A model generated the notes under the pieces. It saw nothing but the letters and a program-made list of their open reading frames with translations. It was not told the DNA's origin and ran no database searches. A stretch of 64,000 nucleotides of DNA from Marinilabilia salmonicolor JCM 21150 (GTDB lineage Bacteria; Bacteroidota; Bacteroidia; Bacteroidales; Marinilabiliaceae), in the NCBI RefSeq assembly GCF_000259075.1, contig NZ_AJKI01000031.1:186001-250000 (forward strand). The letters are read 5' to 3'. This document shows positions 1 to 15,200 of the stretch, piece after piece. Every line of letters starts with the position of its first letter. The first letter of the stretch is position 1. The position numbers and the translations under genes are program-made.

Positions 1-3000
1 TCAATCGAAGAACAACCCTCATTAACGATGGTCCAGCGGAAGACATTGGCACCAAAATTCAATCCGTTTACCTGAGTATTGGGATTGTTGGCATCCACAA
101 AATCGCCACTGCCATTTCGTACGGTCCAGGTACCATTGCCCACAACCGGGGTATTAGCACTCAGAGTAACAGAATTTTCACAGGAAGCAAAATTACCTCC
201 TGCATCTGCTTCAGTAGGCATATTGTTAACAATCGTAACGGTAGCCACATCGGTACAATGTCCGTTTGTCACAGTCCAGGTTAGAATATTTTCACCCTGA
301 GCCAAATCTCTTACCGTGGTATTGGGATTTGACGGATTGTCAAAAGAGGCACTTCCGCTACCACCGATAACGCCCCATGTTCCCACACCTGGTGCGGGGT
401 TGTTGGCACGAAGTGCAACGGTATCCACACAGATCGGCTCCGGATTCAGATAGAGAATCTTCGCCTCCTTGAAATCGTTGCGAATGATCACATCATCCCA
501 GTCGGAACACTGCCCGTTGGTAATAGTCCAGCGGAACTTATTCTCGCCCTGTCCCAGATTGGTAACTTCGGCATCCGGCTCTGTTGGATTCTGAATTTCA
601 CCGGATCCGGAAATACGTGTCCATTCGCCGGTATGTCGGGTAGGCAAGCTACCTGAAAGCACAACCGTATTTTCACAAACCGGACGGTCGTCACCGGCAT
701 TGGCAACTGAAGGCTCATTATTGGTAATGGTTACAGTATCCTGCAAAGAACAGTTATCTGTAGAAATCACCCACAAAAAGCGGTTCACACCAGGTGTAAT
801 TCGCTGTGCCATATTGCCATCAAACTCGGCCCCTCCTTCAAGAATTCGCCATTCTCCGGTTCCATGATTTGGGACATTAGGTTCCAGCAACACACTGTCA
901 GTACAAAGCGTCTTATCATCACCCGCATAAGGTGTGGTGGGTGTGCCGTTAATAACCGTAATCGTATCGGTTGAATAACACACTTTATCCACACCCTTTT
1001 GGATGCTGTACACAAATCGGTTCTCTCCCTGCATCAGGTTGGTTACCTCAGTTGTTACGGCAGTAGGATCAGCGATATCTCCCCCTCCCGAAACGATTGA
1101 CCAGGATACTGTCCCCATTCCCGGGTCGGGTTCATTACCTTCGAGCAGGAAGGTATCATCACAGGTAACACCGCCATCTTTTGGTCTGGCCTCATCGGGT
1201 TTATTGTTGGTCACCACAATCACATCGGATGTTGAAGGTGTTCCGGGACCATAAGAGATGGTCCAAACAAATTCGTTGTCTCCGGGGCCCAGATTACGCA
1301 CCATAGTATTAGGATCATCGTCGTCCACAATATCTCCAGATCCATAACTACCTAATGTCCATCGGCCAATGGCATTCCCGGGATCGTTGGCCCCCAGTTG
1401 AACATCAGAAACACAGGCAATAAAGTCAGGATCTGTCTCGGCCTGAATAACATCACCGTTGGTAATAGTAACATCATCGGAGGCTGAACAATCACCAATA
1501 GTAACTGTCCAAAGGAAGATATTGGGGCCCATCTCCAGATCTGTCACCCGTGTGGTGGGATTTGTAGGATCAACAAAATTACCTCCTCCGGAAACAATGG
1601 ACCATCGTCCGGTTGCTCTTTCGGGTAGTTCAGCAGCAAGTGTGGTTTCTCCACTTCCACTGTTAATTTCCTGATCTCCTCCGGCTTCGACCACTGCAAT
1701 GGCATTAACCAGAATGTTTACCTCATCTGAGGATGTACATCCACTTGCCTCATGCATCACGGTCCATATCAGTTGATTGGATCCATATCCAAGTTTCACG
1801 GTAGCATCAGGCATGGTATTGGGATCTTCCCAGGTAACACTTCCTTCGCCTGAAGCTACGGTCCAGAATCCGGAATAACCTTCGGGGGCCGGTTGGGCCT
1901 TCAGGTCAATTAGCTGGTCACAGGTAACGGTATCTTTTCCGGCAAACGCTTCCACCTGATTGTTGACAACTGTCAAATCATCAGAAGTGGAACAGTTACC
2001 ATTAAAAATAGTCCAGCGATAAACATTAACTCCATTGCCGACTCCGGAAACTCTGGTTTCAGGCTCATTCAAATCCTCAAAACTGCCGCTACCCTGAACC
2101 ACAGACCAGCGACCAGATTCGTAATCTTCCGGAGAATTTCCCGACAACACAGTATCGTTTTTACAAATGGTCTGATTGCTGCCCACTATTGCCTGTGTTG
2201 GGGCATTGCTGGTAATAATCACATCATCCGAACTTTCACAGCCGTTCTTATATAAAGTCCATTGAAGTTGGTTTTCACCGTTAATCAGATTGCTTATCTG
2301 CGTTTGATAAGAATTTCCATCAGCAAACACCACATTACCTGCGGCATCACCCAGGGCAGTCCACTGACCAGCTACTCCGTCAGGAGCAGGGGTCGCATCA
2401 AGCGCAACCATCGTTTCACAGGTAATATAGCTGTCTCCTGCATCCACTTCAAGCTGGTTGTTGCGAATGGTCACTTCATCATAGGTTGAGCAATTTCCAT
2501 TCTTGGTAATCGTCCAGCGGATGATATTCTCACCTTTGGCCAGATTGGTCACAGTTATTTCATTGCCTGCACCAGTAGGTGTGATGGTAGCTCGCCCCTT
2601 CTCCACAGACCATTGGCCGTCTCCCTCGGCAGGATTATTGGCGGTCAGAATGGTATCAGTTCCACATAAATCAATAACATCCTGGTCATAGATAACTGCC
2701 TGATCGGGCTGATCGTTGATAATTTCCACAAACCCGGAGCTCTCGCATGTATTCTGGGTTATCGTCCACCTAAGTGTGTTGGAACCCGGAGCCAGGTCAG
2801 AAACAATGGTTGTAGGTGATGTTGCATCAGCAAAAATTCCGCTTCCGTCATCAAATGACCATCGGCCTTCTGTATTCGCATATTCTGGAACAGGCGTTGC
2901 ATAGAGTTCACTGGTGCCATCGCAGGTGAGTGTTTTTTCCGCATCTGCAATGACAGAAATTTTATTGTTACGAATGATTACCTCATCACTCACACTACAC

Positions 3001-3245
3001 CCGTTGCCACTGGTGGCAGTATTGGTCACTGTCCAGCGCAACACCACATCGCCGCGACTGATGTTAGTTACGGCAGATTCCGGGTCGTTGGGTGAGGAAA
3101 TCAGAGCATATCCCGAAACAACAGACCATTCTCCCTCCCAGTCCGCATTTTCAGAAGCGGGGTTAATGGCCTCCAGGGTGGTATGATTTTCACACAATTG
3201 CTGATCGCTTCCGGCATCGGCCTGAGGCAACGGATAGACTTCAAC
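1..3245 (-). repeat. Thirteen tandem units of about 82 residues in the giant adhesin
   Basis: The protein repeats every 235-265 bases. Each unit reads roughly AGxDxxxC(E/D)xxVxLxAxxPxxGxGxWxVxSGxGxxxDPxxPxTxVxxLxxGxNxxxWTIxxGxCSxxDxVxIxNN. The DNA has diverged, so these are protein-level repeats and not fresh duplications. Unit ends fall near 2970, 2715, 2460, 2215, 1970, 1710, 1450, 1210, 950, 715, 480 and 230, and the thirteenth is cut by the window edge. Most units carry two cysteines about 60 residues apart, probably an intra-domain disulfide. The seventh and eighth units each lack one of the two. Confidence 0.85.
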
Positions 3246-6200
3246 TTCCAGTTGCTTAGAGCTGGTAGAAACACCACACCCGTTTTCAGGAGTTACCGTA
3301 ATATTACCAATGGTTGCATCCAAAGCAGGGTCAAGCTCCACTACAATTTTTGCAGTTCCCTGCCCTGAAGTAATGGTGAACCCGGTGGGCACTGTCCAGT
3401 TATACTTGGAAGCATCTCCAACAGGCGTCACACTGTAACTTACGTTTGTAGCTCCCTGGCACAAGTCTTCGGGACCTGTAATCTTGCCGATGGACTGTGG
3501 AAGCTGATCCACATTAATCTGAATAGTCCTGTTAGGACCGGCACCGCAACTGTTTTGTGCATAGACCGATAAATTACCGGTTTCAGCATTGGTACCAAAA
3601 TCAACTTCTATTTCCCTGGTTCCGTCCCCGTGAACAATTGTAGCTCCCGAAGGAAGCGTCCATACATAGCCAATGGCACTGGCAACAGGTTCCACTGAAT
3701 AAGTGTGGGTAGAGCCCTGGCAAACAATATCATTACCGGTAATTGCTCCGGGCTGATCAGGCAATTCGCGAACTGTCACTCTCACACTTCCTGAAACATC
3801 CTGAGTACACCCTTCATTGTCGTAAAGACTTACCAATTCGTAGTCGGTTGTTTCGGATGGCGAAACCGCAAGTGTATAAGGGCTTGTTGCAACTGGTCCA
3901 ACAGTGCGTTCCACTCCGTTTTCGGTAAAAGTAACGGTCCACGGTCCTGTTCCTGCTGTAAAATCAAAAGTAAGATCAGTGGACCCACCTTCACAAATTT
4001 CGGCATCCTCTGAGAAAGTTACTTCCGGCAACTCATTAACCGTCAGTGTGGCTATTCCTGTTCCTGTATTGCTGCAATGCTCATCAGAAACAGTCAGGAT
4101 CTCATAAGTAGCAGTCTCTGCAGGGGATACAGAGAAAACATTGAATGATTCAGTGTAAGTTTCGTTCCAGGTATTAATCCCATCTGAAATCGTAACATCC
4201 CATGGAGAAGCACCTGTTAGTTCAATTCCCAGATTACGACTATCCCCGACACACAGGTCTGCATTACCAAAAATAGTGGCTGTAGGTAGCGGATGTACCT
4301 CAACGTTGGCAATGCCACTTCCGGTTCCCTTACTGCATCCCGAGACATTTTCAACACTTACAATGCTGTATTGAGTAATCCCGGTTGACGGCACTGCATT
4401 GGGTTCAAAGGTGAAAGGTGAAGAATCAACAGTGTAGGTTTCCCCGTCACTCAAAGAAACTTCTAAATCACCATCAACAGTAAAATCCCAGTTGGATGTA
4501 ATCAATTGAAGAGTAGGAGAAGAATTTTCGCAAATATCTTCACTGCCAGTGAGCGTGCTAAGAATCAACTCTGCTTCGGGCTGAATAATTTCAACCTGCT
4601 GTTCCAGGTAACAATCGGAATTCATATTGTAGGCTGCATTGCCGTATCCATCTGCATAAGTATTGATGGAAGCATCCACCTCGTTGATATTGCTGTCGTC
4701 GATGATCCGTACTGTATAGGTTCCGGCAGGAAGATTCTCAAATGTAATTACGTCACCAGATGAAGGTGATTGACTGGTACCAGTACCAGAGGGACCTCCA
4801 CTAAGCGTAACGGAATAATTTCCGGAAATTTCTTGAGCCACACCACCATTCACTGAAACCTGAATGATTCCTGTAGCAGACTGATAACATTCCACCTGTT
4901 GGGTAACCGATGCATTCAACTGAAGGGCTGAAGGCTGAAGCAGAGTAATATTCTCACGCACTTCCACGTCATTGGCATCAATACCCACCACCTCATAATC
5001 ACCGGCCGGAAGTTCATCAAACACAGCATTGTTGTCATTGGTTACCTGCTGAACCTGCCCGGAACCGTCATACAATATAATGGACTTATAAGGCAGCGTG
5101 CCCCCAATCATATCCACGGTAATTTCACCGTTGTTTACTCCGTTACACGGCCCAACATTGCGCTTACTTGTAATAAGCTCGAGAGTTGCATTGGGCTCGG
5201 AAACCGGAATGTTGAGAATTTCATCAGAGCAGCCATGTTCGTCGGTGACAGAAACACTATAGGTACCGGCAGAAAGATTATCCACCACTTCCAGATTTTC
5301 ACTATCCGGAACAGGGTCATCATTTTCATCGAACCAGAGAATGGTATAAGAACCAGCACCTCCGGTAACTTCCACCTCTATGGAACCGTCAGATCCATTG
5401 GGGAAAGTAGTCACATGATTGACATCGACCAGTGCAACATCCAACACTTCAGCAGGTTCCGGTATATTTATCAAACTGCCATAAGTGGCATTGTAGTCAA
5501 GCACACAACCATTGGCATCTGTGATAATCACATTGTAAGCACCGGCCTGAACATCCTCAATATCCTCCAGGTTGGCATCGGGAATAGTACCGGGGCCAAT
5601 CCACTGGAAACTGTATGGGGCGGTTCCTCCACCCACAGTGATATCAATAGAGCCTGTGGCCGAGCCTTTACACTCGGCACTGTCTACTGCCACACTGGTT
5701 ACTTCCATAAAATCGGCAGGCTGATTCACCTCATAAACTTCTGTAACAGCACAATCAACACCTGAAATTTCATTGGTAACATTGAGGATGTAACTTCCGG
5801 CTGCAAGGCCTGAAATATCCCCGGCGGAAGAAGTAAAAGAATTGGGCCCCTCCCAGGCATACATATAAGGTTCGGAACCACCGCTCACAGCTATATTGAT
5901 GGCTCCGGTTGAGGAACCATAGCAACGCACATCCGTAATATTGGATGAAACAGATATGGTATTGGCAGTAGCTACTTCGATATCGGATAGCGTAACTGAA
6001 CATGGTCCATCAGGATCGGGATTACTATCGGTGACAACCACATTGTATATCCCGGACGAAAGGCCACTCTGGTCTTCATCATTAGCAGCCATGCCACTTC
6101 CATCACTGGTCGTCCAGGTATAACTATATGGTGCCACACCGTTTGTGACTGTAATATCAATAGCCCCATTGTTGGCCCCCGGGCAGGTCTCTGCCTGAGT

Positions 6201-9200
6201 GGTGAAGGTGGCCGCAAGTGGCTGAGTGAGCGTAGTCGTCTCGGTAATGTGACACTTGTATTCATTACCAACATCCACCATGGTGACAGTATATTCGCCA
6301 CCAGGCAGATCGGTTTGAGTGGTAATGATCGCAGTTGAATTATCGACTCCAGGTCCGGCCCAGATATATTCATAATTACCTGTTCCACCGGAAGGTGAAG
6401 AGATGGTTAAAGAGTTTTCCTGATTGCAATTGGAATCATCTCTGGTTAATGTGAAATCCAGCGGATCATCTTCTTCCACGCTAAAAGTTCTGGTAATATT
6501 GCAACCGCCACTACTAATTACAACCGAATACTCACCGCCTGGTAAGTCAGTCTGCTGCCATGCATTAGGAGTGAGATACGGAGAGACATCCCAGGTCAGT
6601 GTATAACTACCGGTACCTCCTGTTATTGACGTAATATTTATTCCCCCATCCTGAGCCCCGTTGCAGGTAACATCCGAAACATAGCTGTCCACAATAATGG
6701 GATCGGGTTGGGTAACCTCCACCTCAAGATCAGCAGAATAATAATCTCCACTCACTTCACAAATCTGCGAATTATCAGTAACCGTAACTTCATAAGTGCC
6801 GGCCTCCAACCCACTCAAATCCTGAGTTGTGGAAGCAGAAGCATCATTCCAGAGATAGCCGTAATCATTACTTCCACCTGTGACACTCAAATCAACAACA
6901 CCATTGTCACCTCCATTGCACTGAACGGTTGTTACATCAGCTGTGAGTACCGGCTTGCCGGGAACATCGATGGTTCTTGTTACAGAACAGTTTCTGTCAT
7001 CAGTAACCTGAACACTATAGGTTCCTCCAACCGTAATGTCAGAAATTTCTGTATCATAATCTTCTGTGAAGCCTCCGGGACCGCTCCAGGTGTAAGAATA
7101 AGGAGCTATTCCACCAGTCAGACCGGTCATTACAATGGTACGATTGTAATCCACTGAACAATCGAGCGTAGAATTTAATAAAAAATCAATTGCCTGTGGC
7201 TGAGAAACATAGAACGACTTCGTTACTACGCAATCATCCCCATCGACAACAGACACTTCGTAGGTTCCGGCAGACAAACCGGTCCATTGCCCGTCATTGT
7301 CAGTATCTTCAACACCATCCAGATAATAAGTGATTGTTGGGGAAGCCCCTACTACCTCATCAATCAGGATAGCACCATTGTCGCCACCATTGCAGCTTAC
7401 AGGCGATACCGAAGCATCAATGACCAGTGTTTTCTTATGTTCGACAGGATATTCCAAAGTTGCCAACGTACAACCCCTATCCGTATCGGTAACTGTCAGT
7501 TCATACGTTCCTTTAGAGAGTCCGCTTAAGTCCTGGGTCGTAGCATACGTAGTAATGCCTCCATCATCAGACCAGTCATAAGTATAATTCCCGGAACCAC
7601 CGGAAACAGTTACATCTATAGCACCATCAGCGGCTCCGACACAGGTAACATCCGTGATATCAGACTGAACATCGATGTATGACAGACTTATTTCGTCTTC
7701 ATAAACACATCCTGAAGGCTCAGTGGAATTGGCATCGGAAACCTTAAGGTCATAATCCCCTGAAAAAATACCCGATACGTCAATGACGAACGGGGCCATT
7801 TCTGTTTCAGGAATATCATGAATTGAAACACGACTGCTCCCGGAAGTCTGGTTAATCAGTTCAACCCGGTAAGAATAGTTACCTGATATATTCACTCTTC
7901 CTCCGGAAATTTCTATTTCTACTTCTCCTCCGTCAGCCGGTTCACACTCTATCTGAGCGGTGACACCGCTAACCACCATCTCTTCCGGCTCCAGAATATC
8001 GGTAGATATCTCTGCCACACATCCTTTGCTGTCCAGAACGCTAAAACTATTGGTTCCGGCAAAGAGTCCGGTGGCTGTATAAGTGCCCACACCATCCCAG
8101 TTGGAAAGGGTAGCACTACCTGACAGATCGTAATTGGCAGTTCCGCCTTCTACACGAAGAGTTACCGAACCTGAATTGTCTCCATAACAGGTAGTAACAT
8201 TTTCCTGACCTCCTAAAATAAGTTCAAGTTCATCGGGCTCAGTGATGACAATATCGGAAGAAATAGCTTCACAGTTGTTTAAGTTACCAGTAACCCTTAC
8301 CCGGTAGGTGCCGGCTAAAAGATCATTAATGGACTGATTTCCATCGAGTTCATAATCATCCCAATTTCCGGATCCTTCATTGTAAAGATACCAATCGTAG
8401 GTATATCCATTCCCCCAACCACCTGTCACATTGTCAAGGGTGATTGATCCATTGCCACTTTCAAAGCAGCTAAGATTATCTGATTCTATATCGAAAGAAA
8501 TCGGTGCAGGTTCCTTTATATCAAAATTGGTGTCAACAAAACAACCGTTGGCATCCTGAACTTCGAGTTTGTAATCATCACCGGCTGCCAGGGTAGAAAT
8601 GGTCACACTACCTCCCTCGGGCAAATCACCGGATAGGACAGTTCCTGATACCGGAACAGTAATGAAATAATTATAAAAATCATCAGTATCATCTGCCGGA
8701 TTTCCATTGTCTTCAGGAGTTCCATGGGTTGCACTGAAAGTAATGGTTCCATCTGATTCACCATTACAGGTAGCATCCCCGTCTTTCGCAAAATTCAGAA
8801 CCAAAGCATCAGGAAGGGTAAAAACGATATTCTCGGAATAAACATTTCCGACATCATCCACTACTTCAGCCACATATGTTCCTTCTCCAAGGTCGGTGTA
8901 GGTCGCATAATCGCTACCCGAGGTGGCTTTGGTTTCTTCCACCCCGCCTCTGGTTAAGGTAATAGAGGCATAAGGAGGTACACCACCTGTGGCTGTTATA
9001 CTTATGGTTCCGTTTGTAGCTCCGTGACATGGTCCGGGTTCCTTGGAAGAAATACTAAGACTAAGATCAGAATCGGGATCGGTAACCACCATTGGATCAG
9101 AAGTAACCGTACAACCATTGCCATCAGTAACAGTAACCGTATAAGTTCCGACCACCAAATTGGGCTGGTTATAGACATTGTCAATGAGACCTGCACTTAT

Positions 9201-12200
9201 ATCAACACCCGATTCATCCTCTCCGCTCCAGACTATGGATGGATAATTACCGCTGCCATCGGTAATTTCAATTTCTATGGAACCTTCGTTACCCCCGGGG
9301 GTAGTAGCGTTACTGATGGTTGGAGTAATATTTATGGCAGTGGTTGGTTGATTAATAGTAAGAGCTACATCATCGGGACAACCATTACTATCCCAGGCCT
9401 CTACCTTATATTCTCCTTCATCCAAACCTGTAAACGTTTCGGCATCTCCGGTGGAATTATTTTCTGAATCCTGAATAATCCAGGAACCCGATATTTCTTT
9501 GTATATAACATAATTAACGGACGAGAGAGACGTTCCTCCGTCCCCATCCACAGTAATACTGGCATCACTGCCCTCATAGCAACTTACATGGTTGTCCACT
9601 ACACCAGACAAAGTAAAAGTTGTTGTTGGTTGTGTTATCGTTACAGACTCACTTGTGGTACAGCTCTTTGCATCCCTCACTTCAACAGTATAAGTACCTG
9701 CAGCCAACCCATCCCAGGAGTAGCTGTTGATACCATCATCTTCCCAGGTGGTACCACCATCGATACTGAACTCATAACCTCCTGAACCTCCGGAGGCGGT
9801 GACAGTAAATTCGCCAGTGCTGGTTCCACGGCACAACACATGTTGATCTACAGTGTGCGTTAGAGCAAGTGCATCGTCCGGGTCATCAACCGGAATTCCG
9901 GTATAAATTGCATCGCAGTTATTCCCATCGGTTACTGTTGCATCGTAGTTACCGGCTTCTAAGCCACTAAAGGTATCTGAAGATTGTGGACCCCATGTAT
10001 CGGTACCATCGGTAAGCGAGTAAACATAATTACCGTCTCCTCCCTGCGCTGTAATGGTAATCTCCCCATCGTAGCCAAGATTACAAGAAGCATCGGTAAC
10101 CTCATAATCAGAAATTGTAAGATCCGGTGACTGAGTGATTTCCACAGGATTAGTCAGAGATGCAGTACATCCTTCTGCATCCTGAACGGTCACACTATAC
10201 GAACCGGCAACCAGGTCTGTAAACAGATCGGCAGCAGCATAAGTCCCTCCATTTAAGGAGAATGTATAAGCCCCAGTGCCTCCGTCGGCCTCCACTTCAA
10301 AAGCTCCGGTGTCATCACCATAACAATTTACATTCACATGGGAACCGGGAAGTTCATTAACTTTTAATTCGTCGGGTTGGGAAATAACAATAGGTGTTCC
10401 CAGTTGCGTTTCACAACGAGGATAGTTGGCATCGCGCACATATACATTATAAGTACCTTCGCTTAGATTCTCAAAAGTCCGCTGATTTCCATCCGTTGCA
10501 TCAGGATCGAACCAGTTGTTCTGATCAAGAGAGAATTGGTAATCGGCATTGGTATCTCCGCCGTCAGCCTCTACCGTAAAGCTACCGGTGGCAGAACCGT
10601 AACAATCCACATGGGTTCGACTAACCTCTGTCAATGTAATGTCATCGACGATCTCAATATCAATTACCTCAGAAACGGTACACCCTTTTGCATCTGTAAC
10701 GGTAACAGTGTAAGAGCCGGCAGACTGTTGTTCAATTCTTGTTCCGCCACCCAATGGGGTTACCGTGGTTCCGGTATCATCGATCCATACAATATTGTAT
10801 CCTGAAGGATAAGTCGTTAGATCCGCAAAAGCCGTTCCTCCATTGATATTTATCCAGGCTGCACCTTCGCAATCTGTTCCTGCCGTACATCCGGAGCAAC
10901 CCACCGGGGAACTGTCAGTGTCAACGGTTAATGCGTTTAAGGGCTCAGTGATGGTGACTTCAACGGGAGAAGAAAGTTCACAACCGGTTGCATCTTCCAC
11001 CTGAAGATAATAGGTTCCGGCATCCAGGAATTCAAAAATACCGTTGTTGTTATCTGCTTCCAGATCGGCAGCAGTTAAGCCGGCATCATTGTAAAGAGAA
11101 TAGAGATAAGGTGCTGTTCCTCCAGAAGCAATGGCGGTAATTGTTCCATCCATATCTCCTGTGCAGGAAACATTGGTAAAATCATCTACCGTAAGAGCCA
11201 CTTCATTTTTGGTAATTTCCACTGAACCAGTCATCTCGGAGACACAGCTCGTTGCCGTATTAATGGCAATTACGGTGTAAGTGCCATCAGCACTCTGAGC
11301 GGGGAAAGTAATTGGGTTACCATCACCTGGTTCAGTTTCCCGCGGACTTAATGAAAGACCATTGAGTAGCAACTCATATTCCAGGTCAGCATTATTCTGC
11401 GATCCACTTAAGGTAACCTCCGGGCCGGTGGCTGCAGAAGAACAATAAGCTCCTCCACCCTGTACGGTGTATTTTGTGGGTGCTGACAACACAGTAATGG
11501 TTTTCGTTCTGCTATCGGTGCAACCATCGGCATTTATATAAGTAAATGTCACTCCGTAATCACCGGGAGATAATAAAGCAGGATTTAAAGTAGCAGTATT
11601 GTCACCATTGTCGGTTAAAGCAGTTGCGGCTCCTCCGGAAATGGTAAAAGTCCCAACAGTTGTTGGGGCGGTACTAAAGCTGGCAATAAAATCAACATCT
11701 CCACCATTCTGACAATATTCCATTGGATCGCCCGGCTGATCATCAGCAAAGTTAACAAAGGTAGTCGCATGAACGTCAACTCTTTCAGTAACGGTATTAC
11801 TACAACCTGAAGTTGGATGATCATACTCTAAGGTTACCCAGTAGGTTCCCGGGCCAACAGATGAAGGATCGAAAGCAGCCGTTCCATCGGCATTATCTGT
11901 AATTGGAGATGTACCTGCAGAATTCCCTGTAGAAGAAAATGTAGAAGTTCCACTGACCACACCATAAGTATTTGCCTCAACGGTAACTGCGCCATCTGTC
12001 TCACAATAAGTTGAGGCCAATCCATCAATATCAATCTGTGGAGCCTCGATGACTGATATTGTAATGGTCTCAGAGTCAAAACACCCGCCGGTGTTAATGG
12101 TGTAGATTACATCATGTGTTCCGGATCCGGCAACAGAAGGACTAAATACATTTCCGGAAACTGCAGTACCGGTAAAAAGACCTCCGCCCTGAACGGGGAC

Positions 12201-15200
12201 TAATGTCACTGAAGTTTCACTCTCACAAAATTGCGTATTTCCGGACTGAGTATCAAAGGTAGCTTCAATAACGTCAGGCACCAGCACCTCCTGAGTTATG
12301 ATATTCTCACAACCACCCTGCTCATAAATGTACTCAAAAATGTAGGTATCCGGCCCTAAGGCGGCAGGATTAAAATCAAGTGAAGGATAAGAACCGGCAG
12401 GAATGGGCGTTTGGTTATCGGAAGTAATAAGATTACCGGGATCCACCGCATTACTGTATAGATTAAATATTCCACCTACCGGATGGGCTACATCCACAGG
12501 TTGGGCAGAAATGGTAACAGGATAGGGATTTGAAGGATCTTCCTGTTCACAATAAATAAGATCAAGACCATTGAATTGCAAATCCACACCTATCTGCACT
12601 GTATAATCTACCGAACCGGTACAACCATTTCCATCGGTATAAGTGTATGTAATGGTATGATTTCCGTTTCCGGCGGTTGCAGGATCGAATACTGCGGTGC
12701 CGTCTGTATTATCGGTAATACCGGCACCTGATGCATAGTAGCTTCCATCGTTGATAAGACTACCATCATCAACAAAGTAAGCTTCTAACTCAATGGGGTC
12801 GTCTGTCTGACACATCACCAAATCTCCGGCAGGGAAGGGATTCCATGAACCCGTGGTTCCTTCCTCAGGATAATGAACCGCCAGGTTGTCATTGATATCA
12901 TCGTGGAAGTTGGTAGTTTCAACCACTTCAGATTCACATAATGTATTGGGATCCTGATACCTGTAAATAATATTATACGATCTCTCACCTGATTGAGCCA
13001 ATGCTTCATCAACATTGAAAGTGGCAGTATGATCTCCATTATCATCAAACCAGCCTGCAGTAGCCGCCTGTACTTCCCAACTATAATTCCCCGTTGAGGG
13101 GTAACCAGAGATAGTTTCATCACCGCTGCCCGCACAATAATTGTCATCCAACCACCTTATATCCAGATTGTCAGGCAATGCATTCACATCAACCGATCCG
13201 ATCATATCGGTTAAACACCCATTATTATTGGCAACAACAGTGTACCTACCCTCCGGATATTGAGAGGTAAATGAGATAGGAGTTCCGTCAGTTCCATTAC
13301 GTGCAGTTCCATATGGAGAACCCTCCCGATACAGGATGTAAGATACATCTGTTTGGGAATTATCTACCTCAATGGTAACATCATCTCCAACACAGGCATT
13401 CCCATTCAATACATTATATTGTTCAGGGCGCTCATTTATAGTTATTTCTGCACCAGGCAAGGGATATTCACAACCATTATTGTCAGCAGTCACCAAATAA
13501 GTGCCAGCAATAAACTGAGGATCAAAAGCAATTGAACCTCCATTTCCAATTTTAGCAGGATCAACAGAAGTCCCGGAGAGGTCATCCCTGTAAAGTCGAT
13601 ATCTCACCCCGACTTCTGAACCAGAAAGAGTAAATACATGATTGATATTCTCACATATGGTAGGACTGGTTGTAGAAAGCGTATAACTTAAATCAGGTGT
13701 ATCATGAATTGTCACATCACCCAAATCGGTGGTGCAACTGGTTCCGGGATTTAATGCAATGACTGAATACACGCCTCCTGTATTGATAGCCCCGGTAAAA
13801 GTGATGGCACCACCATCGCCAACAACAGTCTCCTGAATATTTCCAGTACCATCAGGCCCTTCATAAAGTGTATAATGAAAACCCACCTCAGAACCATCCA
13901 ACTCTACCAAAAGATTATCTCCTTCACAGGCATCATCATCAACAATGGTCGGTGCATCGGGGGTTTTAGCAATGGTTAAATCACCAAAATCATCGGAACA
14001 AACACCACGCTCGGCAAATATTTCATAATCACCAGCTATAATTAACCCGGTAAAATCAAGATTTCCACCATTTCCTGGTATGGGTGTTATTACCTCAAAC
14101 CCATCCCTGTATAGAGAATAATTGATATCCGTTTCCGAGTTTCCCACGGTAATGGTATGGGAAGTTCCGCTACATCCGGAGCCGTCAGTAAATGTAACCG
14201 GCAAAGAAGTGTCTGGCATTTCACTCACAATAACATTGCCGGTCATTGTTACGTCGGTACAACCGGCTCGTCTTCCCACAACCGTGTATTGACCCGGGGC
14301 ACTGTAATTCCCTAAAATAAGTGGATTCCCGGATCCGGAAATGGGGCCGTCAGGCGAACCTCCATCCAGGAGCACATAATAATCCACCCCCAAGTCAGAA
14401 TCATTAAGACTTATCTGGGTTGTATTGGTTCCATCAGAACAAATATCAGAGCCAAGAACATCATATACATTTATTGGATTGACTGTAAAGGTAACCGGTC
14501 CCACAGGCATGAGATCAGGATCTATCTGACAACCATTAGCATCCCGAACATTGGTAAGCTCAAAGTTAGAAGTTTCATCAATATCGTCTCCCCAGGAAAC
14601 AGTATTACTACCATCGGTCAGCCCACCAATTGTCCTTGTTGTTGAAACAGTGGTATTGGCAATGGTCACAGAGTAAGGAGGATTTCCGTAAGTAGCATCA
14701 AGCTCTACATTAAATACAGGCTCAATGGCCGATTCACAGGTGGGACTCCCTATGGTGGAAAAATCAAGCACTTCGAACGCAACCCGCCCGGGGACATCAG
14801 TAACCGGTGAGGAGTTGTAACACTCTTCATTTCCGTTTTCCCTGATAATTAGTTGATATTCTCCGAGAATAGTAGGATTAAGCGTAGTGTTATTTGTAAA
14901 ATCAGTTAATGTTCCGGTTTGAGCAACATTATCGTTATGCAGCCATTCATACACCAAGCCTGCGGCGGGAGTAGTACCCCCGGATATCGTACTGCTAAAA
15001 GCTATTTCATCATCATCCTGACATAAATAAATAGTTCCTGAGGGATCGATGGTGGGCGTTGGAAGATCGTAAGTACCAACGGTAACCGTATTGGATGTTT
15101 CCGATATGGATGGGCTACATCCCGCTACAACAACATAATAACTACCTGATCCAGTAACGGAATAAACCGAACCGGTTTCTCCGGTAATAGGCCCTAGAGA

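Noticed and set aside
1-3245. Possible CRISPR-like array because of regular spacing
   Set aside because: The repetition is at the protein level, with diverged DNA and units of about 245 bases; there are no conserved short direct repeats with unique spacers and no cas genes.
5235-5765. Plus-strand open frame of 176 residues inside the giant adhesin
   Set aside because: It is on the opposite strand of a continuous 16-kb coding frame and its translation has no domain-like features. Other plus-strand frames in 1-15900 are rejected for the same reason.
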